Below, one piece after another: positions 1 to 6,555 of a stretch of DNA of 22,425 bases; positions within the stretch are counted from its first letter, which is position 1; every line of letters begins with the position of its first letter. Source of the stretch: Candidatus Sungbacteria bacterium RIFCSPHIGHO2_02_FULL_52_23 (GTDB lineage: Bacteria; Patescibacteriota; Minisyncoccia; Sungbacterales; HO2-52-23); NCBI GenBank assembly GCA_001820655.1, contig MHQM01000020.1, forward strand, positions 1-22,425. The letters run 5' to 3'. The notes beneath the pieces are model-generated. The model was not told where the DNA came from, searched no databases, and saw nothing but the letters and a program-made list of their open reading frames with translations. The translations under genes and the position numbers were made by a program.

Positions 1-206
1 AAGATCCCAAGAAAAACGCGGGAGCCAAGCTCTTGCAGGAAGTTGATTCGCTTGATATGCTCCGACGCGGGCTCAAGGTGATGGATCTGACCGCGGTAAC
101 GCTCGCGCGGGAGAATAAAATCCCTACAATGGTGTTTGATGTATTCAAGAAGGGAAATCTGGAAAGAGTCCTGCGTGGAGAGAAAATAGGATCGGAGATC
201 AGATAA
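1..206 (+). CDS. pyrH: UMP kinase PyrH, C-terminal part
   Basis: Only the last 67 codons are present; the reading frame begins at base 3 and ends in TAA at 204-206. The translation begins DPKKNAGAKLLQEV and contains KVMDLTAVTLAREN, then MVFDVFKKGNLERVLRGEKIG. This is the characteristic C-terminus of bacterial UMP kinase: the conserved VMDxxAxTLxR helix, and the closing GNLxRVLxGEKIGT-like segment. The enzyme phosphorylates UMP to UDP with ATP in the cytoplasm, in pyrimidine nucleotide synthesis. The gene enters from the left edge, so its start and N-terminal nucleotide-binding part cannot be judged. A tRNA-Asp gene begins 12 bases downstream. Confidence 0.93.
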   Translation, partial: DPKKNAGAKLLQEVDSLDMLRRGLKVMDLTAVTLARENKIPTMVFDVFKKGNLERVLRGEKIGSEIR

Positions 207-218
207 AAAATACGAAAT

Positions 219-292
219 GCGGGCGTAGCTCAGTTGGTTAGAGCGCTTCCCTGTCACGGAAGAGGTCGCCGGTTCGAGTCCGGTCGCCCGCG
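219..292 (+). tRNA. tRNA-Asp (anticodon GUC)
   Basis: A full cloverleaf can be drawn. The acceptor arms GCGGGCG (219-225) and CGCCCGC (285-291) pair perfectly, with discriminator G at 292. The D arm follows as TAGCTCAGTTGGTTAGAGC. The anticodon stem CTTCC/GGAAG holds loop CTGTCAC with anticodon GTC at 253-255. The T arm carries TTCGAGT. The 3' CCA is not encoded, so it must be added after transcription. Confidence 0.97.
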
Positions 293-295
293 CTT

Positions 296-334
296 CCAAA
301 TACAAAATGCCCATCACGGGCATTTTGTATTTGG
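296..334 (+). terminator. Strong 17-bp hairpin, probable terminator after tRNA-Asp
   Basis: Arms CCAAATACAAAATGCCC (296-312) and GGGCATTTTGTATTTGG (318-334) are perfect reverse complements around the loop ATCAC. The 3' arm is T-rich (ATTTTGTATTT), but no clean T tract follows the stem. It begins only 3 bases after the tRNA, so termination or tRNA 3'-end definition is the likely role. A palindromic repeat of the kind seen elsewhere in this window is the alternative. Confidence 0.6.
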
Positions 335-353
335 AATTTCATAAAGAATCGGC

Positions 354-359
354 AATAAT
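354..359 (+). promoter_or_regulatory. Possible -10 element for the carboxypeptidase gene
   Basis: AATAAT lies six bases before the ATG at 366, with no Shine-Dalgarno sequence between them. If used, transcription would begin at or beside the start codon and give a leaderless message. No convincing -35 box is visible. The same spacing is seen at 12730-12735. Confidence 0.3.
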
Positions 360-365
360 GAGTCT

Positions 366-1889
366 ATGGAGTTTGAGGTGGACAAAAAGGCTTTGACGTA
401 TGCGCTTGAACTTATCGCGGCAAGCGTGATTATTGTCGCGGCCGTGGCATTTCTTGCGCATGAGGGTGTCTTTTTTGGCAGCGCGCCGGAAGAGGGGGAT
501 GTCCTGCAGGATTCCGGCATGGAGCTTGCGGATGGTGCGGCGGGAGTTGAAGACCCGTTTTATCTCCTGCCTCCGGGGGCTAAACCCGTGTTTTTGAGCT
601 TTGATGAGCTTTTGCGCAAGCGTGAGGCGCTCATCTGGGACCGGCGCGACTTTGTGTTTGCCGACATGCGGGCCGGGATTATGACGTGGTACGAGGCGGG
701 CGTGCCGCGCGCGATCTTTCCCATAGTGGCGGCTCCCAAGCCCGGCGGATTTTTTGACATCCCACAGGGCTTTTATACGGCGCAGGATAAAGCCGTACAG
801 CATGTTTCAAAATCCGGCCGCATGCGTCTTTCTTCCGTCGTATATCTTTTCGGCAATTACATGATCCATGCCGCCCCCGCGGCGCGTACCAGTGCGGCAC
901 TTGCGGGAGCGGCGCTGGACGAAACCGGCATACAGCTTGCGCCGCCCGATGCAAAAGAATTTTTTGCAAGAGTGGCTTCGGGGACGCCGATCCTGGTCTC
1001 ATACGCGGATGCGGCGCCCGCCATAGGATTTACATATTTTCGCAAGACGCTTCTGCCAGCCCGCGTGCCCGAAGTGACCGCGGCATCAGCCCTTGCGCGG
1101 GACATTGAGACGGGCGAAATCCTTTTTGAAAAAAACAAAAACGACGCGTATCCTACGGCGTCGCTGACCAAGCTCATCACGGCGATCGTGGCGCAAAAGT
1201 ATGTGAAGCCCGAGCGCACTCTCACCGTTACTGATGACGCGCTCAAGACGTATGGCGATTCCGCGGGGCTTTCGCGGGGCGAGACGTTTGTAGCACAGGA
1301 TCTTTTTTATGGCTTGATCTTGGAATCAAGCAACGACATCGCCGCGATGTTTCAGATCGCGGTGCCTGATTTTATCGCGCATATGAATGAGTATGCCGAG
1401 TCGCTTGGGCTTACCAAGACGTACTTTGAAGATCCGAGCGGCCTTTCACAAGATAATCTTACGAGCGCTTCCGATCTTTTTATCCTGCTTCGGGAAGTGA
1501 ACGCAAATCACCCCGAGCTTCTGTCGCTTAGTCGCGAGAGGAGATATACCGTAACATCGCTCAATAAAAAACGCAGGCATCAGTGGGATAACGTCAATTG
1601 GCCTGCAGGAGACCCTAGGTATCTTGGCGGCAAGGCGGGCTTTACCGACGAATCCATACAGACGATGGCAGGCATCTGGAGCGCTCGCATGTCCGAATAC
1701 GGAGCGCGCAAGATCGCAGTCACATTGCTCGGCTCGCGCAACCGCGTGCGCGACGTCCGCGCGATCCTCGGGTATCTGGAGCACGACTTTGTATACGGGT
1801 TTGCCAAAAGCGCCAACGAAAAAGGCAAATCCGCTTCAGTAGGCGCATCCGGTGCTTCCCTATATCAGGCTTGGCAGGAAGCAAAGTAA
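366..1889 (+). CDS. Membrane-anchored D-Ala-D-Ala carboxypeptidase with degenerate L,D-transpeptidase-like domain
   Basis: This 507-aa protein is predicted to trim peptidoglycan stem peptides outside the cytoplasmic membrane. Residues 11-30 form one hydrophobic anchor. Residues about 238-470 are a serine D,D-carboxypeptidase (S11/PBP5-like) domain with SLTK (S266-K269), SSN (321-323) and KAG (423-425, in GGKAGFTDES). The third motif is the KTG box with Ala for Thr. Residues about 95-213 resemble a YkuD L,D-transpeptidase fold: IPQGFYTAQ, then YLFGNYMIHAA, then PDAKEFFARVASGTPI. The family's HG is HA (168-169), and the S-x-G-C segment is replaced by LDETGIQL with no cysteine, so this domain should be inactive. 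It may bind wall instead. A possible -10 lies just before the start. The domain match is from memory of family motifs. Confidence 0.88.
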   Translation: MEFEVDKKALTYALELIAASVIIVAAVAFLAHEGVFFGSAPEEGDVLQDSGMELADGAAGVEDPFYLLPPGAKPVFLSFDELLRKREALIWDRRDFVFADMRAGIMTWYEAGVPRAIFPIVAAPKPGGFFDIPQGFYTAQDKAVQHVSKSGRMRLSSVVYLFGNYMIHAAPAARTSAALAGAALDETGIQLAPPDAKEFFARVASGTPILVSYADAAPAIGFTYFRKTLLPARVPEVTAASALARDIETGEILFEKNKNDAYPTASLTKLITAIVAQKYVKPERTLTVTDDALKTYGDSAGLSRGETFVAQDLFYGLILESSNDIAAMFQIAVPDFIAHMNEYAESLGLTKTYFEDPSGLSQDNLTSASDLFILLREVNANHPELLSLSRERRYTVTSLNKKRRHQWDNVNWPAGDPRYLGGKAGFTDESIQTMAGIWSARMSEYGARKIAVTLLGSRNRVRDVRAILGYLEHDFVYGFAKSANEKGKSASVGASGASLYQAWQEAK

Positions 1890-1946
1890 GGCTCCAAGCT
1901 CTTTGTTTGCAGGGAAGCTCGTCACCTTTTTTCCTCAAGAGATATC

Positions 1947-1991
1947 CAAAAGAGCCCCGATCCGCCAGTCGGCGAAATCGTGACTCTTTTG
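1947..1991. terminator. Hairpin downstream of the carboxypeptidase gene
   Basis: CAAAAGAG (1947-1954) pairs with CTCTTTTG (1984-1991), and a nested CGCC/GGCG stem lies in the middle. It lies about 57 bases after the carboxypeptidase stop and 21 bases after the stop of the small minus-strand gene at 2013-2192. It could therefore end transcription from both sides. No long T tract is present, so it may instead be a simple palindromic repeat. Confidence 0.4.
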
Positions 1992-2012
1992 AATTCATTG
2001 AGCGTCTATTGA

Positions 2013-2192
2013 TTACGCACAAGTACAGCTCGTCTCCGGGTTGTTACAACCAGAGCATTTCACGACACAGTGATCACCTCCGCAGCCGTGATTTGAGTCG
2101 TGTGATTCTGCTTCCGCACCGCACTTATCGCATTTGTATGCCATCGGCGCATCAGCTCCTTGTCCGCATTTTTTACAAGTAGAATTTTCCAT
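2013..2192 (-). CDS. Small Cys-rich zinc-ribbon-like protein (59 aa)
   Basis: An ATG at 2192-2190 opens a 59-codon frame ending in TAA at 2015-2013. The protein has ten cysteines, arranged as three CxxC knuckles (C6-C9 CKKC, C21-C24 CDKC, C46-C49 CSGC) plus C37, C42, C56 and C58, and three histidines (31, 35, 41). It starts MENSTCKKCGQGAD and ends in ETSCTCA. This pattern suggests one or two structural metal sites, probably zinc. I do not recognise a named family, and the partner is unknown. No strong Shine-Dalgarno is visible. Mobile element B begins 20 bases upstream of the start (at 2212), so its promoter either lies within or beyond that element. The high cysteine density and intact frame argue for a real gene. 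Confidence 0.72.
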   Translation of the reverse strand: MENSTCKKCGQGADAPMAYKCDKCGAEAESHDSNHGCGGDHCVVKCSGCNNPETSCTCA

Positions 2193-2211
2193 ATATTGAA
2201 ATGAGTTCTAA

Positions 2212-2373
2212 GAGCCTGTTCACCATCTCGCGGTACCCAGACTGAAAATGCAGGTTTTTGAGCGAGAAACGAGTCGGAGCATGAGGCGTAATAGCATTAC
2301 GCCGAGGGCGAGACGAAGTTTTGCAGCCAAAAACATAGCATTTTCAGGCAGGGGGAAGATGGTGAACAGGCTC
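2212..2373. mobile_element. Palindromic mobile element B (162 bp, TAA duplication)
   Basis: Perfect terminal inverted repeats GAGCCTGTTCACCATCT (2212-2228) and AGATGGTGAACAGGCTC (2357-2373) are flanked by TAA at 2209-2211 and at 2374-2376, a 3-bp target duplication. Inner paired segments include CTGAAAATGC/GCATTTTCAG, GTTTTTG/CAAAAAC and a central GGCGTAAT-AGC-ATTACGCC, so the whole element can fold into one branched hairpin. It has no transposase and is therefore non-autonomous. The first plus-strand frame is open through all 54 codons. It resembles family A in size and plan, and shares the ATGAGGC block before the central palindrome. Confidence 0.8.
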
Positions 2374-2374
2374 T

Positions 2375-2463
2375 AATACCTCGACCTTTGTCTTCTGCGT
2401 AGCTACTTGCTCTTTTTACCGTAAAAGATCAGAGAGATCAAGAACGCATTTCAAATTTAAGAT
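2375..2463. other. Short spacer between mobile elements B and A1
   Basis: These 89 bases separate two palindromic elements. I see only a weak CTTTTTACCGTAAAAG inverted repeat near its middle and no open frame of interest. Together with the two elements it makes up the 446-bp stretch without a coding gene between the Cys-rich protein and rarA. Confidence 0.6.
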
Positions 2464-2622
2464 AGACCTACTGCGTAAAGATTTTCGTAGCGAAATTATC
2501 AGATTTCGTGCGAGACGCAGAAAAAATTATGAGGCATATACGGCGTATATGTTGAATAATTTTTTCAAAGTCGTAGCCGAAATCTGGAAATTGCAGCAGA
2601 ACAATCTTTACGCAGTAGGTCT
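2464..2622 (+). mobile_element. Palindromic mobile element A, copy 1
   Basis: Perfect 19-bp terminal inverted repeats AGACCTACTGCGTAAAGAT and ATCTTTACGCAGTAGGTCT bound a 159-bp element. GAT occurs at 2461-2463 and again at 2623-2625, a 3-bp target duplication. Inner pairs include CAGATTTC/GAAATCTG, GAAAAAATTAT/ATAATTTTTTC and central CATATACG-G-CGTATATG. The right end lies 16 bases past the rarA stop codon on the minus strand, so the hairpin could act in rarA 3'-end formation. In this copy one plus-strand frame is open from end to end. Confidence 0.88.
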
Positions 2623-2638
2623 GATGTATTCTTGATCT

Positions 2639-3772
2639 TTACGGCCGGAAATATTTTTTGCCTTTGAGTTTTTCGGGCAGGAGATCTTCGTCCGTGTATT
2701 TCTCATAGCCCTTGCCGTAGCCAAGATCGCGCATGAGCTTGGTCGGCACATTGCGGAGATTGAGCGGGATCGGGAGATTGCCGTGCTCTTTTGCATCCGC
2801 CATTGCCTCAAGATACGCATTGTATACGGCTTTGGTCTTGGGAGCTGATGCAAGATAGACGACACCATGCGCGAGATTGATGCCCGCTTCAGGATATCCG
2901 ATGGTCTCCACAGCCCGAAATACGGCATTGGCCATGACGAGCGCATGTGGGTCTTTCATACCGATATCCTCGCTTGCAAATATGACCATACGGCGCGCGA
3001 TGAATTTGGGATCCTCTCCCGATTCAATCATGCGTGCAAGATAGTAGAGTGCCGCATCAGCCTTACTCGCGCGCATGCTTTTGATAAATGCGCTGATGGT
3101 ATTGTAGTGCTCCTCGCCTTTTTTATCGTAGCGCAGATGCTTTGACTGCAGGGTGCTTTTCAGCTTCTCAATCGTGATGCCCCCGTAGAGCTCGTACGTA
3201 TTTTCAAGCATGGCGATTGCTTGCCTTGCGTCTCCCGCGGCTAGCGCGATCAGCCAGTCGGCCGCGTCATCCGACATGGAGTATCCTGTGCGGCCGATGA
3301 TGGTCTTCATTTCGCGCTCGTTGAGTTCGTTGAGCACAAATACGCGGCACCGCGACAGAAGTGCGGGGATCACCTCAAAGCTCGGATTCTCGGTGGTAGC
3401 GCCGATCAGCGTAAGCTTGCCCGACTCCACATACGGCAGGAGGAAATCCTGCTGTGCTTTATTAAATCTATGTATCTCATCAAGAAAGAGGATTTTCGGC
3501 CCCAGAAGTCCTGCCGGAGAATCCACGATCTTGCGTATATCGTCTTTGCCCGCAGACACCGCGGAGAGCTCATAGTAGTCTGCTCCAAGTCCTTTGGCAT
3601 AAATCTTGGCAAGCGTGGTTTTGCCCACCCCCGGCGGCCCCCAGAGGATAAAAGAGAAGAGATGTTTTTTTACAATAGCCGTCTCAATCGGTTTGCCCGC
3701 GCCAACCAAATGCTCCTGCCCGACAAAGTCGGCAAGCGTATCCGGCCTGATTTTTGACGCCAAAGGCTCCAT
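2639..3772 (-). CDS. rarA: Replication-associated recombination protein A (AAA+ ATPase)
   Basis: This is a 377-aa cytoplasmic clamp-loader-like ATPase of the RarA/MgsA/WRNIP1 family, which acts at stalled replication forks. It opens MEPLASKIRPDTLADFVGQEHL, the typical family N-terminus. Walker A is GPPGVGKT (45-52), Walker B ILFLDE (94-99) followed by IHRFNKAQQD, sensor 1 lies in GATTENPS (124-131), and the likely arginine finger is in LLSRCR (138-143). The C-terminal half has the family's SEDIGMKDPHAL and PTKLMRDLGYGKGY blocks. It is somewhat shorter than the usual 400-450 residues, mainly because the C-terminus stops soon after KKYFRP. A 47-base gap separates it from the cohesin gene upstream on the same strand. 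Element A1 follows its stop. Confidence 0.95.
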   Translation of the reverse strand: MEPLASKIRPDTLADFVGQEHLVGAGKPIETAIVKKHLFSFILWGPPGVGKTTLAKIYAKGLGADYYELSAVSAGKDDIRKIVDSPAGLLGPKILFLDEIHRFNKAQQDFLLPYVESGKLTLIGATTENPSFEVIPALLSRCRVFVLNELNEREMKTIIGRTGYSMSDDAADWLIALAAGDARQAIAMLENTYELYGGITIEKLKSTLQSKHLRYDKKGEEHYNTISAFIKSMRASKADAALYYLARMIESGEDPKFIARRMVIFASEDIGMKDPHALVMANAVFRAVETIGYPEAGINLAHGVVYLASAPKTKAVYNAYLEAMADAKEHGNLPIPLNLRNVPTKLMRDLGYGKGYEKYTDEDLLPEKLKGKKYFRP

Positions 3773-3819
3773 ATCCGTATGGTAGCAGTCTTTCTCCGGC
3801 TTTCATAATACAAACAGAG

Positions 3820-5514
3820 CTATGTCTCCGGATTTTTGCTAGCCAGCTTGTCTGCGTCGTCTAAAGCTTTTTTGAGCTGTCTCAAAACCTTTTTCTCCTC
3901 TGTGGTAAGTTGTCTTTCATGCTGTGCTTTCTTGAGAAGTGTCGCATGGCTTTCGGCATCCGCCTGTAAAAGACTTAATGTTTTGTGTACGGCGTGCTCT
4001 GCTTTGCTGGTCTCTTTTTTGAGCTTTTTCTTAAGAACTGTGAACGTGTGTCGGCCGTGCCGTGTCACAAATGCAAGCAGAAGCGCAAGTGCTGTAAGCG
4101 GCACGGTTACCGCAAGGAAAAAACCAATTCGTGCAAGCATCGGCTGAACTATCGTAATGGTCAGGGTATCGGTTGGCAGACTTTGTGCGCCTCGTGCATC
4201 CACCACCTCCGCCCACAATTTGTAGGTGCCATCAGCTAATTTTTTGTCTGTGGTAAAGATAAACTTTCCGTCCTGGTCGCTTGTGACTACAGACTTTTGA
4301 GGAATACCTTTTTCTCTCTGAAGCCAGATGATTATTTGAGAACCCGGGTACTGGGTTTCTCCCGTCACCGTGAGCATTTCGTCTGCGCGCAGTTCTCTCG
4401 GATATGCGGTGAAAACAGGAGTGTGCAACGGCTCAATGCTAAATCTTTCGGTAGCGACGGAATAGTTTCCTGCGTTATCAAAAGCTTGGACTAAAATGGT
4501 TCGTCTGCCGGGTTTTTGGAGTGGAAGTGTATAAGGGTTTGATCTTACGAGTTCCGTCGTCACGGAGACAAAGTCTCCTTCACCGATTTTTACTTTATAA
4601 TAATTGATGCCGGAGAGAGAGTCGGTGGTGTCAAAGATCACCGTCGGCTTTGGATTCTTTGTTTCGGTACCGTCAATAAATTCTATGGCAAATTGTTCCG
4701 GCGGCTGCGTATCAATCCGGAAGCGAAAATGCGATATTTCTCCCCAGCCTTTGTTATTTTGGAATTGGATGTGGAGATACCATGTTCCATCCTCCACCGC
4801 AGTGAGCTCTTTTGACGAAATGGGGGGGATATACGTTACCGTGGGGATAGTCTGGAGAAGTGTATCCACGAGGAGCCGTACCCCGGTGATGCCCTTTGGC
4901 AATTCCCATGCAAATGACGGATCGCTCTTGGCATACCACGCAGTGGGGTCGGGATGAGTCGGCGAAAAAACGATCGGAGCCGGCGGAGTGCCGGATATTC
5001 CCGCCGCCGCGATATTAGGAGCGACTTCGTCAAGAAAAAACGCGGCGGGATCAAGCCCGGAGAGAATGTTCGTCCCCTTACCGTCATTTGCCAGCACCGA
5101 GCCGGAAGAGAACGTCAAGGATGCAGGGCCGGCCGTTTTGGTTCTGAAAGTTATGGTAAGAGCTTTTCCATTGGAGCCGATAAAGCCCGGATTCAATACG
5201 ATGCCTTCAAAACTGATTATCCCTGACGTGTTGGAGAAATATGGCTCCTGAACCCATAAACCGAAAATAGAACCGATCTTGGAAAGAGAGACGACCTCTA
5301 ACTTGTCTTTCGGGAACGAGATGATGCCCGACGCCGCATTCATGGCCTGATCCGCGCTTGAGACAAGGACGTTTACCGAGAAGGTAGTTCTCGTATGCGT
5401 GCCTGATGATGGAGAAAAATGCAAAGTCGCCGCATGTGCAACGTATGGTATTGTCGCAAGAAATGCAAAAGCAAGAATAATGACGGACAATGAGATGTAA
5501 GTTATCTTCCTCAT
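3820..5514 (-). CDS. Membrane-anchored cohesin-domain surface protein with cytoplasmic coiled coil
   Basis: The start chosen is the ATG at 5514-5512. It overlaps the TGA of the upstream cohesin gene (5513-5511) and gives a proper signal peptide (MRKITYISLSVIILAFAFLA, cut near AHA at 26-28). The 564-aa product has a cohesin-like beta domain at about 29-165, with VSSADQAMNAASGIISFPKD and then ISFEGIVLNPGFIGSNGKAL. Ig-like segments follow, including DTTDSLSGINYYKVKIGEG and TLPLQKPGRRTILVQAFDNA. One membrane helix lies at about 463-484. The tail (about 493-560) is charged and heptad-rich, likely a cytoplasmic coiled coil. The cohesin call rests on the pattern shared with the gene before it and the dockerin next to it. 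It is translationally coupled to its upstream neighbour. The N-terminal extension to 5568 is unlikely. Confidence 0.82.
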   Translation of the reverse strand: MRKITYISLSVIILAFAFLATIPYVAHAATLHFSPSSGTHTRTTFSVNVLVSSADQAMNAASGIISFPKDKLEVVSLSKIGSIFGLWVQEPYFSNTSGIISFEGIVLNPGFIGSNGKALTITFRTKTAGPASLTFSSGSVLANDGKGTNILSGLDPAAFFLDEVAPNIAAAGISGTPPAPIVFSPTHPDPTAWYAKSDPSFAWELPKGITGVRLLVDTLLQTIPTVTYIPPISSKELTAVEDGTWYLHIQFQNNKGWGEISHFRFRIDTQPPEQFAIEFIDGTETKNPKPTVIFDTTDSLSGINYYKVKIGEGDFVSVTTELVRSNPYTLPLQKPGRRTILVQAFDNAGNYSVATERFSIEPLHTPVFTAYPRELRADEMLTVTGETQYPGSQIIIWLQREKGIPQKSVVTSDQDGKFIFTTDKKLADGTYKLWAEVVDARGAQSLPTDTLTITIVQPMLARIGFFLAVTVPLTALALLLAFVTRHGRHTFTVLKKKLKKETSKAEHAVHKTLSLLQADAESHATLLKKAQHERQLTTEEKKVLRQLKKALDDADKLASKNPET

Positions 5515-6533
5515 AGTTTTTTTGCGGCGTAGAGCACAACGAGTATTCCTCCTGTCACTATAATCCAACTTTCATAATTTTCGTACCATGGGAGCGGATT
5601 GCGGGGAGCAACTCGTACGATTCTCTTATCACCGGCTTTATCAACCGCTTTTACGAAAACATAGCTTCTCAATTCCTGATCGTCCAGAACGTAAGGACTC
5701 TCGGCGGGTAGCCAATTCTTAAATATCGCAAAGAATTTCTGCCGCGATTCTTTCACCTCATAATGATCCATGCTTGAATCCTTGTCCTGCGCTGCAAAAA
5801 CCATAAACCACTTGTCTTCAAAAACCGATGCGTTGTGTGTAATCTCCGGCGTAAATGATTCCGGCGGGTTGTTGTTGTGCGTCTCCGAAACAGGTATCTG
5901 AATGTCCGTTGTTTTCTGGGAAACCACAAAAGGAGAGGTAAAGGTTTGAAGCTCCACTGCGGTGCCTTCTCCGTCGTTGCGTAACGCTCGGGCGTCTTGG
6001 ATCTCAAATGCACCCGTTCCCTCATGACTCACCAAAAAGGTCATTGAAAAGATGAGTCCCTTACTGCCTTGATAGCCGCCCGGAGTAATGCCGGAAAATA
6101 TGATTTCCCCCATTTTACCTGCGGTCGGCCGCGCGAGCCAAAGATTGACAATGGAGTTGCCATCCTCAATATTTTGGAGCTCCAGAAGGTTTATGGGGAA
6201 GCGCACAGTGCCTTCCACGGCGTTCAACGGTTCTTCGGTCTCAAGGAAGACGCCCATTTTGAACTGATCCTTCAGCCCGGGGACTTTCTCCTGTTCAAAA
6301 AACATTTTGGCGGCAAAAACAGGAGAAGCACCAAAGAGTAAGAGACAAGAGACAAGGAGAGTAGCCAACTTTTTAACGGAATGTCGCTGAAATCCCTGCG
6401 GCTTGCCGCAGGGATGAAAGCGGCAAAAGAATCTTTGGGTCGGCGGAGCCGACACGCTACCGTCGAACACCGCCCTGATGCCTTGCGGCTTGCCGCAGGG
6501 TCGGGGTTCACTTTTTATTTTTGATTTTTGCAT
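5511..6533 (-). CDS. Cohesin-domain surface protein with C-terminal anchor
   Basis: The 340-aa frame runs from the ATG at 6533. The true signal peptide is KKLATLLVSCLLLFGASPVFA (54-74), preceded by an unusual extension holding two palindrome-derived peptides (RPCGKPQG at 11-18; PCGKPQGFQRHSV at 41-53). Residues about 76-205 form a cohesin-like domain: KMGVFLETEEPLNAVEGTV, then IIFSGITPGGYQGSKGLIF. An Ig-like segment (about 225-305) includes AAQDKDSSMDHYEVK. Residues 323-337 are a membrane helix followed by KKL. A cohesin would bind a dockerin, and the gene immediately upstream encodes one. Its stop overlaps the next cohesin gene by 4 bases. Start is uncertain: initiation after the repeats would give about 290 residues. 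Confidence 0.8.
   Translation of the reverse strand: MQKSKIKSEPRPCGKPQGIRAVFDGSVSAPPTQRFFCRFHPCGKPQGFQRHSVKKLATLLVSCLLLFGASPVFAAKMFFEQEKVPGLKDQFKMGVFLETEEPLNAVEGTVRFPINLLELQNIEDGNSIVNLWLARPTAGKMGEIIFSGITPGGYQGSKGLIFSMTFLVSHEGTGAFEIQDARALRNDGEGTAVELQTFTSPFVVSQKTTDIQIPVSETHNNNPPESFTPEITHNASVFEDKWFMVFAAQDKDSSMDHYEVKESRQKFFAIFKNWLPAESPYVLDDQELRSYVFVKAVDKAGDKRIVRVAPRNPLPWYENYESWIIVTGGILVVLYAAKKL
6373..6415 (-). repeat. Palindromic repeat inside the cohesin leader (copy of the 12288 repeat)
   Basis: Read on the minus strand this is a CCTGCGGCAAGCCGCAGG palindrome followed by GATTTCAGCGACATTCCGTT. The same block occurs on the plus strand at 12288-12328 with few changes. Here it is translated in frame as PCGKPQGFQRHSV just before the signal-peptide core. 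A related shorter palindrome lies at 6481-6500. Confidence 0.75.
6439..6453. repeat. Short palindrome GTCGGCGGAGCCGAC in the cohesin leader
   Basis: GTCGGC and GCCGAC pair around GGA, forming a 6-bp GC-rich stem. It lies between the two CCTGCGGC-type palindromes in the same coding leader and is translated with them. Confidence 0.5.
6481..6500. repeat. Second CCTGCGGC-type palindrome in the cohesin leader
   Basis: CCTTGCGGCTTGCCGCAGGG is a near-perfect palindrome and shares its core with 6373-6415 and 12288-12305. On the minus strand it encodes the PCGKPQG peptide at residues 12-18 of the cohesin protein. Confidence 0.7.
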
Positions 6534-6555
6534 TTTGATCTTTGCACTCCTTAGA

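Noticed and set aside
1632..1640. KAG in place of KTG as a sign that the carboxypeptidase is inactive
   Set aside because: The Lys and Gly are kept, SxxK and SxN are intact, and Ala at the middle position occurs in working relatives; I treat it as active.
1871..2182. 103-codon plus-strand open frame after the carboxypeptidase
   Set aside because: It lies antisense to the Cys-rich minus-strand gene and has no family features.
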